From positions 2,976,001 through 3,040,000 of the forward strand of contig NZ_LT629758.1 in the NCBI RefSeq assembly GCF_900104725.1: a stretch of DNA of 64,000 nt, read 5' to 3'. Origin of the DNA: Actinoplanes derwentensis (GTDB lineage Bacteria; Actinomycetota; Actinomycetes; Mycobacteriales; Micromonosporaceae). The stretch's first letter is position 1. The number at the start of each line of letters is the position of its first letter. Shown here one piece after another: positions 53,201 to 64,000 of this stretch. The notes beneath the pieces are model-generated. The model was not told the origin of the DNA. It was given only the letters and a program-made list of their open reading frames with translations, and made no database searches. The translations under genes were made by a program, and so were the position numbers.

Positions 53201-56200
53201 GCCGCGCCTTCGGTACGGACCACCAGGCGGCCGTCTTCGTGGGCCGGATCAGCGAGCCACGACTGCAGCAGCGTGAGCAGGGCGGTTGCCCGATCGCGGG
53301 CACTACCGGGTGCGCTGGCGTCGACCAGGACGACCGGGGCGGGCGGCGGCAGCGGGTCACCGAGGCGGAACACCACCGGCTTCCCGGGCTCCGGCTCGAT
53401 CCCCAGCGGAATCCAGTCCAGGCCGTAGAGCAGCTGGTCCGAGACATCGCCGTCCGGCTGCGCCACCGACGCCGGTCGCAGAGTAAGAGCGCCGACCCGG
53501 GCGACAGGCAGTCCAGAGCCGTCAGCAAGGTCCAACCGAACAGCCCCTGGCCCGCTGCTGATACCAGTGGCCCCGATACCAGTACCCGCTCCCGACTCAG
53601 CAGCGGCGGCGGGCTCGGAGGTCCCGGCGGTCGCGAGGGCTGAAACGGTCAGTCGGACCCGCAAGGTGTCGGTAGCGGTACCGAACAGGCGCACGTCGGA
53701 GAAGGCGAACGGCAACCGCGCGGCACCGTCGGCGGGCAGCAGGTCGTGAGTACCGAGAGCATGCAGTGCGGCATCGAACAACGCCGGATGCAGCCCGAAC
53801 CCGCCCGCGCCATCGTCCAGGGTGACCTCGGCGAAGACCTCCGCGGCGGTACGCCAGACGCGCCGCAGTCCCCGGAACGCCGGCCCGTAGACCAGCCCAG
53901 CCTCCGCAAACGACTCGTAGAGCCCACCGAGATCGACTTCCTCAGCACCGTCAGGCGGCCACACGATCAGGTCGACGCCATCCGCGCCATCCGGGCCGCC
54001 CGTCGCCGCAGACTCGACCGAAGCGCGCGTTGGCCAGGACAGGCCGCCTCCGGTTCCCGTAGTACCACCATTGGTTCGAGTCGAATCACCGGGTGTAAGT
54101 ACGCCCGTCGCGTGGGCGGTCCACGGCAGTTCGTCGGTGGTGCGGGCGTGCACGGCCACCGGGTGGCCTCCGTCGGGACCGGGAGCCGCGACGGTGACCC
54201 GGATCTGGGCACCGCCGGTTGCGGGGATGGTCAGCGGGGTGCCCAGGACCAGTTCGTCCAGGATCGGCGCTCCGGCGTGGCGACCGGCGGTGAGGGCCAT
54301 CTCGACCAGGGCGGTACCCGGAACCACCACTTGCCCGAATACCCGGTGGTCGGCCAGCCAGGAGTGGGTCGCCAGGGACAGTCGGCCGGTGAGCACGGTC
54401 TCCGGCGCGTCCGGGAGAGCGATCGCCGCACCGAGCAGGGGGTGACCGGTCTCGGTCAGGCCCAGACCGGCCGCGTCGGCGGTGTGCCGGACACGCTGCC
54501 GCGGCCAGTACCGGCGATGGTCGAACGCGTAGACCGGCAGATCAAGCCCGGTACCGCCACCGAGAATCCCGGCCCAGTCGACGTCGATCCCGGCGGTGAA
54601 CAGTTCCCCGACCGCAGCGAGCAGCGTCGCGACCTCATCGTGGCCGCGACGCAGCGCAGCAACAGCGGTGATACCGGGAACGGCAGTCACGGCGGGAACA
54701 GCGCCGATGGCAGGAACGGCCTCCGCGCGACCGTGACGCAACGCGGCGGAGTCCACATCCTCGCCGTCCGACCCGACCCGGCCTTCGGGGCTGTGCTCCT
54801 CGTCGTGAACCGCATTCGAGATCAGGGTGGCCAGGACCGTGTCCGGGCCCAGTTCCAGAACCAGGTCGGCGTCAAACGCTTCCACCGCGTCCGCGAACCG
54901 GACCGGCTCACGAACCTGACGCACCCAATACGACGGATCCATCCAATCACCCGTTGAATCAACAGATGACACGTACGACAGCCGCGGCTCACGGAACGTC
55001 AATGTCGATACAACCGCACCGAAGTCAACCAGCATCGGATCCATCAACCGCGAATGAAACGCATGACTCGTCCGCAGACGAGTCGTCCTCCACGGCGACG
55101 CCACGACCTCCGCGATCTCGGACTCGCGACCAGAGACCACCACCGAACGCGGACCATTCACCGCGGCGATGTCGATGCCCGGGAACACCGACCGCACCTC
55201 AGCCTCCGACGCCAGCACCGACACCATCACCCCACCGGCCGGCAACGCCTGCATCAGACGAGCACGCGCCGACACCAACGTGGCCGCATCCCGCAACGAC
55301 AACACCCCAGCCGCATAAGCCGCCGCGATCTCACCGATCGAATGACCAGCCACGACGCCGGGCTCGACACCCCACGAGCGGACCAGAGCCAGAAGCGCCA
55401 CCTCCAGCGCGAAGATCGCCGGCTGCGCATACCCGGTGTCATCCACATCGCCGGATAGATCCAGCAACGCCGCTACCTCGTCATAGGCGGCGCGATAAGC
55501 CGGGAAGACGGCATAGAGCCCTCGGCCCATGTCCAGCCGCTGTGAACCCTGACCGGTAAAGATCACAGCCAACCGGCCAGATCGAACGTTCTGCACAGGG
55601 ATCGGCTCGGACAGGGCGTTCAGATCGGCCAAAGCGTTCAGAAGAGCTTTTCGATCGGCGGCGAGCACTACCGCACGGTGTGACAGCGGCGTCCGATGCG
55701 CGAGTGTCCAGGCGACATCGGCAACCGTAGCGGCCGGATCGCCGACCAGATGATCACGAAGCCGGGCCACCTGGCCGGCCAGTCCACCGACGGTCGCGGC
55801 AGCAAGGACCACCGGAACCACGCTCGAGAAGACACTGTCCGAAGAGCGACCGGACGGAGCGTGCGGAATCAGGGAAGCCTGGTCCGGCACAGAGACGACC
55901 GGCGGTGCTGCTTCGAGGATGACGTGGGCGTTGGTGCCGCTGATGCCGAACGACGACACGGCTGCACGACGTGGGCGGTTCGCGGACGGCCATTCGCGAG
56001 ACGACGTCAGCAGCTCCACTGAACCAGCCGACCAGTCGACCTGCGAGGACGGGCTGTCCACGTGCAGCGTTGCCGGGAGCACCCCGTACCGCATCGCCTG
56101 AACCATCTTGATGATCCCGGCTACACCAGCCGCAGCCTGCGTATGACCCAGATTGGACTTCACCGAACCCAACCACAACGGGTCACCGGAACGATCCTTA

Positions 56201-59200
56201 CCGTAAGTGGCCAGCAGCGCCTGCGCCTCGATCGGGTCACCCAGCGGAGTCCCGGTGCCGTGCGCCTCCACCGCGTCGACATCGCCGCCGCGAAGGCCCG
56301 CAGACGACAGCGCCTGCTGGATCACCCGCTGCTGTGAGGGGCCGTTCGGGGCGGTCAACCCGTTGGAGGCACCGTCCTGGTTGACCGCGCTCCCTCGTAC
56401 CACAGCAAGGACCTTGTGCCCTTGCCGTTGAGCGTCGGACAAACGCTCCACCAGCAGCATGCCGACACCCTCGCCCCAGCCCGTGCCGTCAGCGGCCTCC
56501 GCGAACGACTTGCAGCGGCCGTCAGCCGACAAGCCGCGCTGGCGGGAGAAACCGACGAACGTGGACGGCGTCGCCATCACCGTCACACCACCGGCCAGCG
56601 CCATCGAACACTCACCGTTACGCAACGCCTGCACCGCCAGGTGCAGGGCGACCAGTGACGACGAGCAGGCGGTGTCGACGGTGACGGCCGGCCCTTCCAG
56701 GCCGAACGTGTAGGAGACCCGGCCGGAAGCGATGCTGCCGCCCGTACCCATGAAGCCTTCGACCTGCGCCTCGGCCTGCTCCAGGACGGTGACGTAGTCG
56801 TTATACATGACGCCCGCGAAGACGCCGACACGGGAACCTCGCAGGTGGCGGGGGTCGATGCCGGCGCGTTCGACGGCTTCCCAGGAGGTTTCCAGGAGAA
56901 GGCGGTGCTGCGGGTCCATCGCCAGGGCCTCACGCGGGGAGATCCCGAACAGTGCCGGATCGAAATCGGCGGCTTCGTACAGGAAACCACCCTCCCGGGT
57001 GTAGGAGGTTCCCGGGTGGTCCGGGTCGGGGTGGTAGAGGTCGGGCCAGTCACGGTCGGCAGGGAACGGGCCGATGCCGTCACGGCCCGCGACGACCAGG
57101 TTCCACAGGTCGTCCGGGGAGGTGACGCCGCCCGGATAGCGGCAGGCCATGCCCACGATGGCGATGGGTTCGTCAGTGCGGACCACGGTGGCCGGGGTGG
57201 TGGGTCCGACCGGGGCCGGGGCGCCGGCGAATCCGGCGCTCAGGTGGACGGCCAGTGCGGTGGCGTTCGGGTAGTCGAAGACGAGTGTGGACGATAAGCG
57301 CAGACCGGTGGCCGCGGACAGACGGTTACGCAGTTCGACTGCGGACAGTGAGTCGAAGCCCAGATCGGTGAAGGCGCGGGCGGGATCGACCTGATCGGCA
57401 CGGCGGTAACCGAGCACGTCCGCGACCTGTGCCCGGATCAGGCCGAGCACGACGGTGACCCGCTGGTCGGCAGGCAGCGCGGCGAGTTGCCGGCCGAGCC
57501 CGGTGCCGGAGATGGACCGCGCGGCAGCGGACGGCTCGGGCGATGTGGCCAGCTCGGGCGACGTGGTCGGTGTCACCAGGCGGCGGAGCAGCGGGTGCGC
57601 GCCGGGCGCGGCACGCACGGCCGGGAGGTCGAGAGCGAGCGGCACGACCTGCGCGAGCCCGGTCCCGAGCGCGGCGTCGAACGCGGCGAGCCCTTGCCCA
57701 GCGGTGAGCGCGAGCACACCGCCACGGCGCATCCGCTGCAGGTCGGCGCCCTCCCCCATCCCGGCATCCCAGAGACCCCAGGCCAGCGAGGTGACAGGCA
57801 CGCCTTCGGCGCGGAGATTGCTGGCGTACGCGTCCAGAAACGCGTTGGCAGCCGAGTAATTGGCCTGCCCGGCGTTACCGAACAGTCCGGCAGCCGACGA
57901 GTACAGGACGAACGCGCGCAGTCGTCTACCGGCGGTGGCCGCGACCAGATTTCGCGCGGCGTCCACCTTGGCCCGGAACACGGTGTCGAGCCGCTCCGGA
58001 GTCAGCGACTCCAGGGTGCCGTCGTCGAGCACTCCGGCGGCGTGCACGACCGCGGTCACCGGTTCGTCGCGCAGCACCGCCACGACAGCGTCCGCGTCGG
58101 CGAGGTCACAGGCGACCGCCCGTACCTCCGCGCCTTCGATCACCGGCCCGCCACCCGACCGGGACAGCAGCAGAAGCCGCCGGACACCGTGCGCCCGAAC
58201 CAGGTGCTCGGCAACGAGCCGCCCGAGCTGCCCGGTGGCCCCGGTGACGACCACGACCCCGTCACCGAAGTCCGCGGCACTCGCGCTCCGCACCCGCTCC
58301 AGCCGGGGAAGGTGAACCACCCCGCCCCGGACGACAGCCTCCGGCACGTCATAGAAGACGCCGCCGGCTCCGAGGGCGCTCCCGCTCCCCGGGACGACGG
58401 CTTCGACGGCCTCGACTGCGGGAACCGCCGGGACGACGCTGTCACCGACGTCGAGCAGGTGGAAACGGCCGGGATGTTCGGCCTGCGCGGCGCGGACCAG
58501 ACCCCACAGTGCCGCACCATCGGGGTCGAAGACATCAGGGCCAACCGCGCCGCTGGTACGAATGACCAGCGCAACGTCATCGCGCCCCGGATCAGCAAGC
58601 CACGCCTGCAACTGGGTGAGCAGGGCAGCGGCCCGGTCACGCGCCGGCCCGGGCACGGTCGCGTCGACCATGACTACCCGCGCAGGCCCCGCCAAGGAGT
58701 CACCGGCCCCGACGGCGATCGGGATCGACTCCGCCAGCGGTTCGCCGGGCACGAGGACGGCTTGGACAGGGTCCGCCAGCAGATCGCCGGGCACGGCGAC
58801 GACCTGGGCGGGGTCCGGCAGTGGATCGCCGAGGGTGATAACGGTCGGGATGTTCGGGGACGCGGGGACGGGTTGCGGCACCCAGGCGACGGTGAACAGC
58901 AGGCGGTCGGCCGGGCTGTTCGTGGTGTGGCCGGAAGTGACCGGGCGCAGTCGCAGGGAGTCGACCTCGGCGACCGGCAGGCCGGCTCCGTCGGCGAGCA
59001 ACAGGCGCACGGCACCGTCGCCGTCGGCCCGGGACAGGCGGACCCGCAGCTCACCGGAGGCCGAGCCGGTGATCCGGGCGCCGGAGAACGCAAACGGCAA
59101 CCGGACCTCGCCGTCGTCGAACAGACCACCGGCCCCGATCGCGTGCAGGGCCGCGTCGGACAGTGCCGGATGGACACCGAAACCGTCGGTCACACCGTCG

Positions 59201-62200
59201 GCGGCGACCTCGGCGAAGACCGTCCCCGCACGGCGCCAGGCACGCCGCAGCCCCTGGAACGATGGTCCGTAGGCGAGACCGGCTTCGGCATAGTCGGCGT
59301 ACAAGCCGTCGAGGGAGATCTCCTCCGCCCCGGCCGGCGGCCAGGTGACCAGTTCGAGATCCGGTTCGCCGGTGGCAATGCCCGAGACGGGAGCGTTCCC
59401 GGTGGTGGCTGGGACGAGGGTGCCCTCGGCGTGGGCGGTCCAGTCGTCGGGGTCACCGTCCTCGGGCTGGGCGTGCACGGTCACCAGGCGGCGGCCCTCG
59501 GAGTCGGCCGGGCCTACCCGCACCTGGATGTGGACTCCGCCGGACGCCGGGAGAACCAGCGGCTCGTGCAGGACAAGTTCCTCAGCGGTTCCCGCTCCGA
59601 CCCGTTGGCCGGCGGCCAGGACCAGGTCGAGCAGAGCCGTACCGGGAACCAGGATCTCACCGAAGACCCGGTGATCGGCCAGCCAGCCGGGGTCACCGGC
59701 AGCCAGACGGCCGGTGAGGAGAGCCCCGTCCCCACCGGCGAACAGCACCGCGGCGCCGAGCAGTGGATGCCCAGAGGGATGCAGCCCCGCAGTGGTCACG
59801 TCACCGGCGCCGGTTGCGGTGCCCAGCCAGAAGTGCTGGTGATCGAAGGCGTAGGTGGGCAGGTCGGCAGGACGGCCCCCGGTACCGTCGAGCAGGCTTC
59901 GCCAGTCAACGTGCCGCCCCCGAACGAACAGCTCAGCAACAGCACTCAGCAGGACGACACTCTCATCCCGCTCCCGGCTGCGAGGGCGGTGTAAGGCGGC
60001 AAACGCGGCCGGGCCGTCGATCAACGGAGTCAGAACCGCGTCCGGGCCCAGTTCCAGAACCAGGTCGGCGTTCAACGCTTCCACCGCGTCCGCGAACCGG
60101 ACCGGCTCGCGGACCTGACGCACCCAATACGACGGATCCATCCAATCACCCGTTGAATCAACAGATGACACGTACGACAGCCGCGGCTCACGGAACGTCA
60201 ATGTCGAAACAACCGCACCGAAGTCAACCAGCATCGGATCCATCAACCGCGAATGAAACGCATGACTCGTCCGCAGACGAGTCGTCCTCCACGGCGACGC
60301 CACGACCTCCGCGACATCGGACTCGCGACCGGAGACCACCACCGAACGCGGACCATTCACCGCGGCGATGTCGATATCCGGGAACACCGACCGCACCTCA
60401 GCCTCCGACGCCAGCACCGACACCATCGCCCCGCCGACCGGCAACGCCTGCATCAGGCGAGCACGCGCGGACACCAACCTCGCCGCATCCTGCAGCGACA
60501 GCACCCCAGCCGCGTAAGCCGCCGCGATCTCACCGATCGAATGACCCACCACCACATCCGGCACGACACCCCACGAACGCAGCAGCGATAGCAGCGCCAC
60601 CTCCAAAGCGAAGATCGCCGGCTGCGCACAACCCGTGTCGTCGATGTCGCCGGACAGATCCAACAACGCGGTGACCTCGTCATAGGCGGCCCGATACACC
60701 GGAAACACCTCGTAGAGGTCCCGGCCCATCTCCGCACGCTGTGAACCCTGACCGGTGAAAGCGAAGGCGAGACGGCCCTCGGCGGCGATGCCCTGGATCA
60801 TGCTGTCGCCGAGTAGTACCGCGCGCTGGTCCAGCATTGCCCGGCCACTGAGTGTGAAGGCGGCGTCGGTGGTGGCGGCTCCTGTCACCCGTACCGCAGC
60901 AATGTGGGCTTTGAGGGAGGTCGCTGACCTTGCGGTGACCACCAACGGTGACTCGGGCAGGACCACCGTCGGGTTGGCGAGCTCCGCCGGGGAGTCCTCC
61001 GGCGCCTCCTCCAGGATGACGTGGGCGTTGGTGCCGCTGATGCCGAACGAGGACACCGCCGCCCGTCGGGGGCGGTCACCGCGTGGCCAGTCGCGGGCCT
61101 CGGTCAGCAGCTCGACCGCGCCGGCCGACCAGTCGACCTGGGGTGTCGGGGCGTCCACGTGCAGGGTGGCGGGGAGAAGTTCGTTACGCAGGGCCTGGAC
61201 CATCTTGATGATGCCGGCGACGCCCGCGGCGGCCTGGGTGTGGCCGATGTTCGACTTGACCGAACCGAGCCACAGTGGGTCGGTGGCGCGTTCCCGGCCG
61301 TACGTGGCCAGCAGCGCCTGTGCCTCGATCGGGTCACCCAGCCGGGTGCCGGTGCCGTGCGCCTCCACCACGTCCACGTCGGCGGCGGTCAGGCCGGCCA
61401 ACGCCAGGGCCGCCCGGATCACCCGCTGCTGGGAAGGTCCGTTCGGGGCGGTCAGGCCGCTGGAGGCGCCGTCCTGGTTGATCGCCGAACCGCGGACCAC
61501 GGCGAGCACCGGGTGGCCGAGACGCCGCGCGTCGGACAGCCGCTCCACCAGCAGCATGCCGACGCCCTCGCCCCAGCCGGTGCCGTCGGCGGCCGCCGCG
61601 AACGACTTGCACCGGCCGTCGCCCGCGAGACCGCCCTGGCGGCTGAACTCGACGAACGTGCCGGGCGTGGCCATCACCGTCACACCACCGGCCAGGGCCA
61701 GGTCGCATTCGCCGTTGCGCAGCGCCTGCCCGGCCAGGTGCAGGGCCACCAGCGACGACGAGCAGGCCGTGTCGACGGTGACGGCGGGGCCTTCGAGGCC
61801 GAACGTGTACGAGATCCGGCCCGACGCGACACTGCCCGCGTTGCCGTTGCCGAGATAGCCGGCGACACCCTCGGGGACGTCGAGCGGGCGGGAGCCGTAG
61901 TCGTGGTACATGACGCCGGTGAACACGCCGGTCCGTTTCAGCGGTACCGCGGTCGGGTCGAACCCGGCCCGCTCGAAAACCTCCCACGTGCTCTCCAGCA
62001 GCAGCCGCTGCTGGGGGTCCATGGCCAGGGCCTCGCGAGGGCTGATGCCGAACAGATCCGGGTCGAACCCGGCCGCGTCCCGCAGGAAACCACCCTGGAG
62101 GCTGGCCTGCCGGTCGAGTTCGCCGGTCTCGTGGTCGTAGAGGCCGTCGATGTCCCAGCCACGGTCGTCGGGCGGCGCGCCGACCGCGTCCGAACCGGAG

Positions 62201-62478
62201 GCGACCAGCCGCCACAGGTCCTCGGGGCCGGCTACGCCGCCCGGGTAGCGGCAGCTCATGGCCACGATGGCGAGTGGCTCGGCGGCCCGGTACTCCAGTT
62301 CCTCGACGCGGCGGCGGGCGGTGCGGAGGTCCGCGGTGGCCCGTTTCAGGTAGGCGAGGTACTTCTCGTCCGCGGCAGTCGCCGAGCCGGGGGCCGCCAG
62401 GCCGGCTGAGGCGGCACGGGCTGCGGTAGGTGAGCCGGCTCCGGCGGGAGTGCCGGGGGTTGAGCTGGCGGAGGACAT
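41281..62478 (-). CDS. Type I PKS A: four KS-AT-DH-KR-ACP modules
   Basis: This 7065-residue protein opens with an Ala/Ser/Gly-rich tail and a docking coil ([19 protein letters not shown]), followed by modules A1 (KS from residue 67), A2 (1770), A3 (3571) and A4 (5186), and ends in a docking region with [14 protein letters not shown]. Every KS has TACSSS, every AT HAFH (malonyl-CoA), every DH an intact HxxxGxxxxP, every KR a catalytic Tyr and B-type Asp pair, and every ACP GFDSL. Four consecutive trans double bonds are predicted. The ATG at 62476-62478 follows GAAGGCGG. A GTG at 62509-62511, overlapping the upstream stop as GTGA, is a weaker alternative in the same frame. Linkers and non-catalytic subdomains hold several repeat expansions (A1 KR, A2 AT tail, A4 DH). 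Confidence 0.97.
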   Translation of the reverse strand: MSSASSTPGTPAGAGSPTAARAASAGLAAPGSATAADEKYLAYLKRATADLRTARRRVEELEYRAAEPLAIVAMSCRYPGGVAGPEDLWRLVASGSDAVGAPPDDRGWDIDGLYDHETGELDRQASLQGGFLRDAAGFDPDLFGISPREALAMDPQQRLLLESTWEVFERAGFDPTAVPLKRTGVFTGVMYHDYGSRPLDVPEGVAGYLGNGNAGSVASGRISYTFGLEGPAVTVDTACSSSLVALHLAGQALRNGECDLALAGGVTVMATPGTFVEFSRQGGLAGDGRCKSFAAAADGTGWGEGVGMLLVERLSDARRLGHPVLAVVRGSAINQDGASSGLTAPNGPSQQRVIRAALALAGLTAADVDVVEAHGTGTRLGDPIEAQALLATYGRERATDPLWLGSVKSNIGHTQAAAGVAGIIKMVQALRNELLPATLHVDAPTPQVDWSAGAVELLTEARDWPRGDRPRRAAVSSFGISGTNAHVILEEAPEDSPAELANPTVVLPESPLVVTARSATSLKAHIAAVRVTGAATTDAAFTLSGRAMLDQRAVLLGDSMIQGIAAEGRLAFAFTGQGSQRAEMGRDLYEVFPVYRAAYDEVTALLDLSGDIDDTGCAQPAIFALEVALLSLLRSWGVVPDVVVGHSIGEIAAAYAAGVLSLQDAARLVSARARLMQALPVGGAMVSVLASEAEVRSVFPDIDIAAVNGPRSVVVSGRESDVAEVVASPWRTTRLRTSHAFHSRLMDPMLVDFGAVVSTLTFREPRLSYVSSVDSTGDWMDPSYWVRQVREPVRFADAVEALNADLVLELGPDAVLTPLIDGPAAFAALHRPRSRERDESVVLLSAVAELFVRGRHVDWRSLLDGTGGRPADLPTYAFDHQHFWLGTATGAGDVTTAGLHPSGHPLLGAAVLFAGGDGALLTGRLAAGDPGWLADHRVFGEILVPGTALLDLVLAAGQRVGAGTAEELVLHEPLVLPASGGVHIQVRVGPADSEGRRLVTVHAQPEDGDPDDWTAHAEGTLVPATTGNAPVSGIATGEPDLELVTWPPAGAEEISLDGLYADYAEAGLAYGPSFQGLRRAWRRAGTVFAEVAADGVTDGFGVHPALSDAALHAIGAGGLFDDGEVRLPFAFSGARITGSASGELRVRLSRADGDGAVRLLLADGAGLPVAEVDSLRLRPVTSGHTTNSPADRLLFTVAWVPQPVPASPNIPTVITLGDPLPDPAQVVAVPGDLLADPVQAVLVPGEPLAESIPIAVGAGDSLAGPARVVMVDATVPGPARDRAAALLTQLQAWLADPGRDDVALVIRTSGAVGPDVFDPDGAALWGLVRAAQAEHPGRFHLLDVGDSVVPAVPAVEAVEAVVPGSGSALGAGGVFYDVPEAVVRGGVVHLPRLERVRSASAADFGDGVVVVTGATGQLGRLVAEHLVRAHGVRRLLLLSRSGGGPVIEGAEVRAVACDLADADAVVAVLRDEPVTAVVHAAGVLDDGTLESLTPERLDTVFRAKVDAARNLVAATAGRRLRAFVLYSSAAGLFGNAGQANYSAANAFLDAYASNLRAEGVPVTSLAWGLWDAGMGEGADLQRMRRGGVLALTAGQGLAAFDAALGTGLAQVVPLALDLPAVRAAPGAHPLLRRLVTPTTSPELATSPEPSAAARSISGTGLGRQLAALPADQRVTVVLGLIRAQVADVLGYRRADQVDPARAFTDLGFDSLSAVELRNRLSAATGLRLSSTLVFDYPNATALAVHLSAGFAGAPAPVGPTTPATVVRTDEPIAIVGMACRYPGGVTSPDDLWNLVVAGRDGIGPFPADRDWPDLYHPDPDHPGTSYTREGGFLYEAADFDPALFGISPREALAMDPQHRLLLETSWEAVERAGIDPRHLRGSRVGVFAGVMYNDYVTVLEQAEAQVEGFMGTGGSIASGRVSYTFGLEGPAVTVDTACSSSLVALHLAVQALRNGECSMALAGGVTVMATPSTFVGFSRQRGLSADGRCKSFAEAADGTGWGEGVGMLLVERLSDAQRQGHKVLAVVRGSAVNQDGASNGLTAPNGPSQQRVIQQALSSAGLRGGDVDAVEAHGTGTPLGDPIEAQALLATYGKDRSGDPLWLGSVKSNLGHTQAAAGVAGIIKMVQAMRYGVLPATLHVDSPSSQVDWSAGSVELLTSSREWPSANRPRRAAVSSFGISGTNAHVILEAAPPVVSVPDQASLIPHAPSGRSSDSVFSSVVPVVLAAATVGGLAGQVARLRDHLVGDPAATVADVAWTLAHRTPLSHRAVVLAADRKALLNALADLNALSEPIPVQNVRSGRLAVIFTGQGSQRLDMGRGLYAVFPAYRAAYDEVAALLDLSGDVDDTGYAQPAIFALEVALLALVRSWGVEPGVVAGHSIGEIAAAYAAGVLSLRDAATLVSARARLMQALPAGGVMVSVLASEAEVRSVFPGIDIAAVNGPRSVVVSGRESEIAEVVASPWRTTRLRTSHAFHSRLMDPMLVDFGAVVSTLTFREPRLSYVSSVDSTGDWMDPSYWVRQVREPVRFADAVEAFDADLVLELGPDTVLATLISNAVHDEEHSPEGRVGSDGEDVDSAALRHGRAEAVPAIGAVPAVTAVPGITAVAALRRGHDEVATLLAAVGELFTAGIDVDWAGILGGGTGLDLPVYAFDHRRYWPRQRVRHTADAAGLGLTETGHPLLGAAIALPDAPETVLTGRLSLATHSWLADHRVFGQVVVPGTALVEMALTAGRHAGAPILDELVLGTPLTIPATGGAQIRVTVAAPGPDGGHPVAVHARTTDELPWTAHATGVLTPGDSTRTNGGTTGTGGGLSWPTRASVESAATGGPDGADGVDLIVWPPDGAEEVDLGGLYESFAEAGLVYGPAFRGLRRVWRTAAEVFAEVTLDDGAGGFGLHPALFDAALHALGTHDLLPADGAARLPFAFSDVRLFGTATDTLRVRLTVSALATAGTSEPAAAAESGAGTGIGATGISSGPGAVRLDLADGSGLPVARVGALTLRPASVAQPDGDVSDQLLYGLDWIPLGIEPEPGKPVVFRLGDPLPPPAPVVLVDASAPGSARDRATALLTLLQSWLADPAHEDGRLVVRTEGAAGERPTDPDGAALWGLVRSAQSEHPGRIHLLDGPETAFYPVPQAWVSDGAVHEPRLVRVPQPVPANPADGLAGPDVVDLSDGVVVVTGATGQLGRLVAGHLVRAHGVRELLLLSRSGDGLDIDGARVRAVACDLADAGEVMAAVAGEPVTAVVHAAGVLDDGILESLTPERLATVFGAKVDAARNLAAATAGRRLRAFVLYSSAAGLFGNAGQANYSAANAFLDAYAISLRAEGVPATSMAWGLWDAGMGDDADRARMRRGGVVALTAEQGLAAFDAALASERPLLAALGLDLPAVGAAGHVPSLLTDLVSTRTTLTGARARTTMPGPHTGVSPGDGPHAGVSQSGGSLARTAQDGGPDAGSTGGQGGPLARRLAALPEHERIRTLVALVGAQVAAVLGYAMGETLDPGRSFTALGFDSLTAVELRNRLGTATGLRLPSTLVFDYPNAGLLAEFLAGRLPGSATVAPVTVTTRTAHDDDPIVIVGMACRYPGGVASPDDLWDLVAAGRDGVGFFPEDRGWPDIYDPDPEHPGTSYTREGGFLSGAGDFDPALFGISPREALAMDPQQRLLLETSWEAFERAGIDPLGLRGSRIGVFAGVMYHDYASQTAEVPAGVEGFLSTGTSGSVASGRVSYTFGLEGPAVTVDTACSSSLVALHLAVQALRTGECDAALAGGVTVMATPNTFVGFSRQRGLSADGRCKSFADGADGTGWAEGVGMLLVERLSDAQRQGHKVLAVVRGSAVNQDGASNGLTAPNGPSQQRVIQQALSSAGLRAGDVDAVEAHGTGTSLGDPIEAQALLATYGQDRFGDPLWLGSIKSNLGHTQAAAGVAGIIKMVQAMRHGSLPATLHVNAPTTEVDWSAGAVELLTEPREWPLVNRPRRAAVSSFGISGTNAHVILEAPPAPEPTNAVELPVVPVVLSAAEPGALREAAHRLRSVLDGVSLASAGRALAARSRLRHRAVLIVDGQEGRDSLASGLAALASGTHPLTASAEPGRLAVIFTGQGSQRRDMGRGLYSAFPVYRAAYDEVTALLDLTGEVDDTGYAQPAIFALEVALLALVRSWGVEPDVVAGHSIGEIAAAYAAGVLSLQDAATLVSARARLMQALPPGGVMVSVLASEAEVRSVFPGIDIAAVNGPRSVVVSGDESEIAEILASQWKATRLRTSHAFHSRLMDPMLTDFGAVVSTLTFREPRLSYVSSVDSTGDWMDPSYWVRQVREPVRFAEAVTRLNAARILEIGPDAILTPMIDEPHAVAAMRRDRDEATTLLTAVADLFVHGTDVDWAAVLGAGPRADLPTYPFQRQRYWLEATPPSGDVTAAGLDAPGHPLLTAAVELPGFGALLFTGTLSAANPSWLGGHHVHGSTVVPGTALLELAQAAGARAGTPTVDELVLRTPLALPPGVSVRLRVQVAAPDAAFRRPLTIHSRRDDEPGTWTLHATGSLTAETTAAGTDLLVWPPAGADELTLDGLYGDFAAAGLGYGPDFRNLRRAWRRGDTVFAEVSTEAATEGYAVHPALFDAALHAIGAAGMLPAGGAHLPFAFSGARWERPAGTTLRVRLTPGTTAGTVGIALADAAGLPVAEVDSLVLRPVSARDTADTAARLLFRVDWTPQTVVPGPEPVPMTLGDELPVPGPVLLVDATAAGPAGTRTAALLKLIQKWLADPVWSGARLVVRTFGAVGDQVTDPDGAALWGLVRSAQSEHPDRLHLLDGPGGAWYPVPQALVRDGLVRVPHLTRAEATGSPDLGTGTVVVTGATGTLGRLVAEHLVRAHGVRELLLLSRSRREINIEGAVVRSEVCDLADRARVVELLRDEPVTAVVHAAGVLDDGTLESLTPARLDTVFGAKVDAARNLAAATAGKPLSAFVLFSSAAGLFGNPGQANYAAANAFLDAYAGSLRAEGVPATSLAWGLWDAGMGEGADRERLSRGGVLPLTADQGLAAFDAALGSGLPLVAPLVLDLVALRNAPGVPALLHGLAPTRATARATSELGGRLAALPPADRDHAVLGLVRAQVADVLGHHSAAQVAPERAFTELGFDSLTAVELRNRLAAATGLRLPSTLVFDYPNAGLLATFLGERLSGADGTVAADTGPVRVDDDPIVIVGMACRYPGGVTSPDDLWNLVADERDGIVTFPEDRGWNLDDLYHPDPDHPGTSYTRRGGFLPGAADFDPGLFGIAPREALAMDPQHRLLLETSWEAFERAGVNPLGLRGSRTGVFVGVMYNDYGLVLDGSAEGFLGVSGSVASGRISYTFGLEGPAVTVDTACSSSLVALHLAVQALRNGECSMALAGGVTVMATPSTFVGFSRQRGLSADGRCKSFADGADGTGWSEGVGLLLVERLSDAQRHGHPVLAVIRGSAINQDGASNGLTAPNGPSQQRVIRQALSAAGLRPADIDAVEAHGTGTSLGDPIEAQALLATYGQDRSGDPVWLGSVKSNIGHTQAAAGVAGIIKMVQAMRYGTLPRTLHVDTPSSRVDWSAGAVEVLTESRAWPSTDRPRRSAVSSFGISGTNAHVILEAAPTVPSAVGPSTVIPAVATAAVPAVPAAPLVLPVVPLVITAADEAAVDALDLLIAGRTDLPPARVAATLATRAVLPRRAVRLGDRVVRGVAAEGRLAFAFTGQGSQRAEMGRSLYEVFPVYRAAYDEVTALLDLSGDIDDTGCAQPAIFALEVALLSLLRSWGVVPDVVVGHSIGEIAAAYAAGVLSLRDAATLVSARARLMQALPAGGVMVSVLASEAEVRSVFPDIDIAAVNGPRSVVVSGHESDVAGVVASEWKTTRLRTSHAFHSRLMDPMLTDFGAVVSTLTFREPRLSYVSSVDSTGDWMDPSYWVRQVREPVRFADAVNALDADLVLELGPDAVLTPMIDGPAAFAVLRRPRSQDQTQDPDGDETTTLLTAVAELFVRGRRVDWAAIVGRDTVDVPTYPFQHRRFWPRPRIAPAGDAAGLGLNGIGHPVLGAVAEVPGTDMVLFTGSLSTATHPWLADHTVHGSTVVPGTVLAELLLTAGAEVGVPVLEELLLQAPLILPAGDPVQIRVTVGAPDDRDHRPITIHARTNPDAPWTEHATGHLSPAQPSTAQPSTAQPFADIGEDGPAVSVDVAVPISGVPAAAGVVSTEFAMPAAVAVPAGFVVPAAVVVPDGAEELDLTGFYPAMAAAGLGYGPAFQGLRRAWRVGTDTDADSAGIGVAGTGISGTGTPGTEIARTGVAGTGSTRPAGAGDEMYAEVELADVGAGFALHPALLDSVLHAVAAGGMLDGDGIRLPFAFTGVRLFAPGAPRLLVRVSPDGPGGVRLTVADGTGLPVAHIERVAFRRTAVTSEGSGAGLYSIRWQPAMLPDSDAEPAGWHHLPFGEPLPELPVAPSVVLLDATAPPPGEPVHVRRAVEIALDTLRTWISDPVWDESHLVVLTSRAVATGDDDTVDGLAYAGLWGLVRSAQTENPGRFTLIDTGHGAEDHTLLPGIVEAGLPQVAIRAGVALVPRLVPVTSQPGPANTHPAAAETARENAAGRETGGREPVGTSDPAAEASVSALGGGTVVLTGATGALGAALARHLVASRQVESLLLVNRRGYDAPGAGELVGELGASGARVRLESCDLADPDAVARLIGSVAGEVSAVVHAAGTTDDATLVSLTPERLDAVLSAKVDAAVNLRAATAGSKLSAFVLFSSVAGLLGNAGQANYAAANTFLDAYAASLRVEGVPATSLAWGLWDAGLGAGVDLERMRRGGIVPLVTAEALHLFDTALTLGAAQLAPLGLDLTAMRVAAGRLPEMFTSLTPMRSGPTTQTGRDSNGRDSNGRDGASGRDQALTARLATLTPVERTRMLLGVVRTHAVAVLGHADPAAIGDNQAFGDLGFDSLMAVEFRNRLAADTGLRLAPTLIFDHPTPLALAGALRDRLAPETVDGDAALLAELAGLESSLAGAAPSTATRTAVTLRLRALLAGWTTTSGRTTTSGTSTETPDTDIAAADDDELFSLLDGQLGAN
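41838..41867. repeat. 15-bp tandem repeat, KR-ACP linker of module A4
   Basis: Two identical 15-bp units plus a partial third encode GRDSN repeats in the linker before the ACP. Confidence 0.85.
43590..43710. repeat. Low-complexity GTG/AGTG-type insert in the DH of module A4
   Basis: Degenerate 12- to 18-bp units encode about 40 residues rich in Gly, Thr and Ala (xGVAGTGxSGTG). They are inserted between the RRAWR and MYAEVEL strands that lie side by side in other DHs. GC is lower than in the flanks. Confidence 0.8.
43795..44008. repeat. Val-Pro-Ala repeats and 15-bp AQPST repeats in the DH of module A4
   Basis: Degenerate units encode VPAAV/VPAGF segments (about 43800-43930), and two 15-bp units (43974-43988, 43989-44003) encode AQPST. 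Together they add a long insert before the EELDLTGFY segment of the DH. Confidence 0.82.
44720..44889. repeat. AT cassette copy in module A4
   Basis: Nearly identical to the other four copies. The A4-A1 match extends further, from about 45116 to 45317 against about 60510 to 60715. Confidence 0.85.
46960..51768 (-). other. PKS module A3: KS-AT-DH-KR-ACP, malonyl
   Basis: KS TACSSS, AT GHSIGE and [16 protein letters not shown] with [16 protein letters not shown] and [27 protein letters not shown]. Predicted output is a trans double bond. The KS has the MYHDY...STGTSG segment, unlike MYNDY in A2 and A4. Its linkers are the most compact in PKS A. Confidence 0.9.
49556..49727. repeat. AT cassette copy in module A3
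   Basis: Nearly identical to the other four copies over about 170 bp covering the HAFH region and the segment after it. Confidence 0.85.
54914..55083. repeat. AT cassette copy in module A2
   Basis: Nearly identical to the other four copies. Together with the KS segment shared with C4, this makes A2 a mosaic of shared blocks. Confidence 0.85.
55904..56198. repeat. KS segment identical to 13607-13901 (module A2 copy)
   Basis: Partner of the C4 copy, about 42.3 kb away in a different PKS gene. Further near-identical DNA follows at about 56330-56760. Confidence 0.85.
58702..58827. repeat. Three 42-bp degenerate tandem repeats in the KR of module A1
   Basis: Units at 58702-58743, 58744-58785 and 58786-58827 each encode 14 residues of the LxDPxQxVxVPGxP kind. 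Sister KRs have this strand ([16 protein letters not shown]) once, so the structural KR subdomain of A1 is about 42 residues longer. Confidence 0.82.
60113..60284. repeat. AT cassette copy in module A1
   Basis: Nearly identical to the other four copies and closest to the A4 copy over the longer AT region. Confidence 0.85.
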
Positions 62479-62490
62479 GGCGGAACCGCC
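62479..62490 (-). promoter_or_regulatory. Small hairpin overlapping the PKS A ribosome-binding site
   Basis: Directly before the PKS A ATG the mRNA has a 5-bp GGCGG/CCGCC stem with a 2-base loop, overlapping the GAAGGCGG binding site. It could limit initiation unless ribosomes arrive from the upstream PKS gene, whose stop is 30 bases before. This is an inference from sequence only. Confidence 0.3.
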
Positions 62491-62507
62491 TTCGGATCTG
62501 GGCCGGG

Positions 62508-64000
62508 TCACGGAGTGCCGAGCTCGTCGAGGAGGTCGAACAACTCGTCGGCGGTCGCCGAGTCGAGGTCGTCTTCGGGGGTCGTCTCCGGGGTCGCCCA
62601 GGTGGCCAGGGCTCGCAGCCGCTGAGCCACTGCCGCCCGGTGATCGTCGTCGAGGGCGGCCGCCCGGAGACTCGTCTCCAGGGCGGTGATCTCGGCGAGG
62701 AACACGTCGGCGGGGTCGGCCGGAGCCGGAGGTGCCAGCAGTTCGCCGAGGTGGCGGGTCAGCGCGGTCGGCGACGGGTGATCGAACAGCAGGGTGGCGG
62801 GCAGGCGCAGACCGGTCTCGGCGTGCAGGCGATTGCGCAACTCCACCGCGGTCAGCGAGTCGAAGCCCAGTTCGAGGAAACCGCGGACCGGGTCGACGTC
62901 CCGCGCGGACGGGTAGCCGAGGATCGCGGCGGTACGCGTGCGGACCAGGTCCAGCAGGGTCCGCTCGCGGTCGGTCCCGCTCAGCGGCGCCAACTGGGCG
63001 GCCAGGTCCGGTTCCGGTGCCGAGGCGGCCGCCCGGCGGGTGACCGTGACCAGGCTGCGCAGCAGAGCGGGGACTTCGTCGCCGCCCTCGGCCGCCGCGG
63101 TGCGGACCGCGGCGAGGTTCAGGGCGATCGGGGCCAGCAGCGGGCGGCCGGTAGCCACCGCGGCGTCGAAAGCGGCCAGGCCGTCGGCGGGACTGAGCGC
63201 CCCGAACCCGGTGACGGCCATCCTTCGACGGTCGGCCCCGGCGAGGGTCGCGCCCATGCCGGCATCCCACAAACCCCAGGCGAGCGAGGTCGCGGGCACG
63301 CCTTCGGCGCACAACTTGATGGCGTACGCGTCGAGAAAAGCGTTCGCCGCCGCGTAGTTCGCCTGTCCCGCGTTGCCGAACAGGCCCGAGGCCGATGAGA
63401 ACAGGACGAACGCTTGCAGCGGCTTGCCGCGAGTGGCGGCGGCCAGGTTCACGGCCGCGTTCACCTTCGCACCGAACACAGCCTCCAGGCGGTCCGCGGT
63501 CAGGTCGGTCAGGACACCGTCGTCGAGCAGGCCCGCGGCGTGGATGACCGCGGTCACCGGCTCGTCGCGGAGGACTGCGGCCACCGCTTCGGGGTCGGAG
63601 AGGTCGCAGGCGAGGGCACGGACCCGCACCCTTTCGGTGCCGTGGCCGTCGATGTCGAGCGACTTGCCGGAGCGGGACAGCAGCAGCAGGTCACGGACTC
63701 CGTGGGTGGCCGCGAGATGACGGGCGACGAGACCGCCGAGGGTTCCGGTCGCGCCGGTCACCACCACGACGCCGTCGCCGAAGCTCGCGGTTCCGTCGGT
63801 GCCGGCCCGGGTCAGGCGCGGCACCGAGACCACGCCGTCGTGGACCACCGCCTCCGGGGCCGGGTAGTGGGCCGGTTCGCCGGCGTCGAGCAGGTGGAAC
63901 CGGCCGGGGTGTTCCGACTGGGCCGCGCGGACCAGGCCCCACAGGGCGGCGCCGTCCGGATCGGTGATCGTGGGCCCGGCGGCTCCCGAAGTCCACACCA
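62508..64000 (-). CDS. Type I PKS, C-terminal part (KR-ACP-docking), start beyond window
   Basis: The last 497 or so codons of a PKS protein. A complete KR catalytic subdomain is visible: nucleotide loop [13 protein letters not shown] (B-type) and Tyr in [11 protein letters not shown]. Before it lies the end of the structural KR subdomain ([20 protein letters not shown]). Then come an ACP ([13 protein letters not shown]) and a four-helix docking region ending [16 protein letters not shown], which should pair with the N-terminal coil of PKS A. Whether this module has a DH or ER, its AT specificity, and the number of earlier modules cannot be seen. The gap to PKS A is 29 bp. Confidence 0.95.
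   Translation of the reverse strand, partial: VWTSGAAGPTITDPDGAALWGLVRAAQSEHPGRFHLLDAGEPAHYPAPEAVVHDGVVSVPRLTRAGTDGTASFGDGVVVVTGATGTLGGLVARHLAATHGVRDLLLLSRSGKSLDIDGHGTERVRVRALACDLSDPEAVAAVLRDEPVTAVIHAAGLLDDGVLTDLTADRLEAVFGAKVNAAVNLAAATRGKPLQAFVLFSSASGLFGNAGQANYAAANAFLDAYAIKLCAEGVPATSLAWGLWDAGMGATLAGADRRRMAVTGFGALSPADGLAAFDAAVATGRPLLAPIALNLAAVRTAAAEGGDEVPALLRSLVTVTRRAAASAPEPDLAAQLAPLSGTDRERTLLDLVRTRTAAILGYPSARDVDPVRGFLELGFDSLTAVELRNRLHAETGLRLPATLLFDHPSPTALTRHLGELLAPPAPADPADVFLAEITALETSLRAAALDDDHRAAVAQRLRALATWATPETTPEDDLDSATADELFDLLDELGTP

Larger units (their letters stand above)
51800..57171 (-). other. PKS module A2: KS-AT-DH-KR-ACP, malonyl
   Basis: KS TACSSS, AT GHSIGE and [16 protein letters not shown] with [16 protein letters not shown] and [27 protein letters not shown]. 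Predicted output is a trans double bond. The end of the AT has an extra stretch of AVPA(I/V)xAV-type repeats (DNA about 54660-54720), and part of its KS is identical in DNA to the C4 KS. The KR-ACP linker is long and carries PHTGVS/PHAGVS repeats. Confidence 0.9.
57220..62280 (-). other. PKS module A1: KS-AT-DH-KR-ACP, malonyl
   Basis: Residues of PKS A: KS Cys about 239, AT Ser about 647 in GHSIGE with HAFH downstream, DH His about 936 ([10 protein letters not shown]), KR Tyr about 1541 with VLDD, ACP Ser about 1710. Predicted output is a trans double bond. The structural KR subdomain is enlarged by a 42-bp tandem repeat (see the repeat at 58702). Confidence 0.9.

Noticed and set aside
62479..63312. 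Upstream in-frame extension of PKS A
   Set aside because: It overlaps the end of the preceding PKS in another frame and encodes Arg/Gly-rich sequence without domains; the ATG at 62478 has a binding site and a docking coil follows.

Overview
The window is about 64 kb of very GC-rich DNA and holds part of one biosynthetic gene cluster for a modular type I polyketide. Every supported gene lies on the minus strand, so transcription runs from the right end (64000) to the left end (1). The base composition, GTG/TTG starts, DEBS-type docking helices and the crotonyl-CoA carboxylase/reductase all suggest an actinomycete such as Streptomyces or a Micromonosporaceae member. The species cannot be fixed from this sequence.

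Layout in reading order: (i) 62508-64000, the C-terminal KR-ACP-docking end of a PKS whose start lies outside the window. (ii) 41281-62478, PKS A, four KS-AT-DH-KR-ACP modules (A1-A4). (iii) 31465-41250, PKS B, module B1 (KS-AT-DH-KR-ACP, methylmalonyl-type AT) and module B2 (KS-AT-KR-ACP, XAGH-type AT, A-type KR). (iv) 9688-31314, PKS C, module C1 (KS-AT-DH-ER-KR-ACP) and modules C2-C4 (KS-AT-DH-KR-ACP). (v) 3427-9648, PKS D, one KS-AT-DH-KR-ACP module plus a terminal thioesterase. (vi) A left-hand block of a type II thioesterase (2675-3430), a sulfotransferase (1610-2665), a 4'-phosphopantetheinyl transferase (975-1613) and the N-terminal part of a crotonyl-CoA carboxylase/reductase (1-884). 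Gaps are 9 to 150 bp and two gene junctions overlap by 4 bp, so this looks like one long operon. No gene-free stretch exceeds 300 bp.

How the genes work together (inference from domain content): each module from A1 on has an intact KS and AT. A1-A4 should add four conjugated double bonds and B1 a methyl-branched one. B2 should add a carbinol next to a carbon that probably carries an ethyl group from ethylmalonyl-CoA made by the CCR. C1 should add a saturated pair of carbons, C2 a double bond or a hydroxyl (its DH has an altered active-site motif), and C3, C4 and D three further double bonds before TE release. The product would be a polyene with two unsaturated segments separated by an ethyl carbinol and a saturated spacer, possibly sulfated. 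The start unit and first modules lie off the window.

The most unusual features are structural. A roughly 100-bp imperfect palindrome sits in frame inside the AT domain of module C4 and adds 30 residues. Short tandem repeats expand many interdomain linkers (hexanucleotide arrays, 15-, 18-, 21-, 24- and 42-bp units). Several KS and AT segments are identical or nearly so between distant modules, which indicates recent gene conversion.
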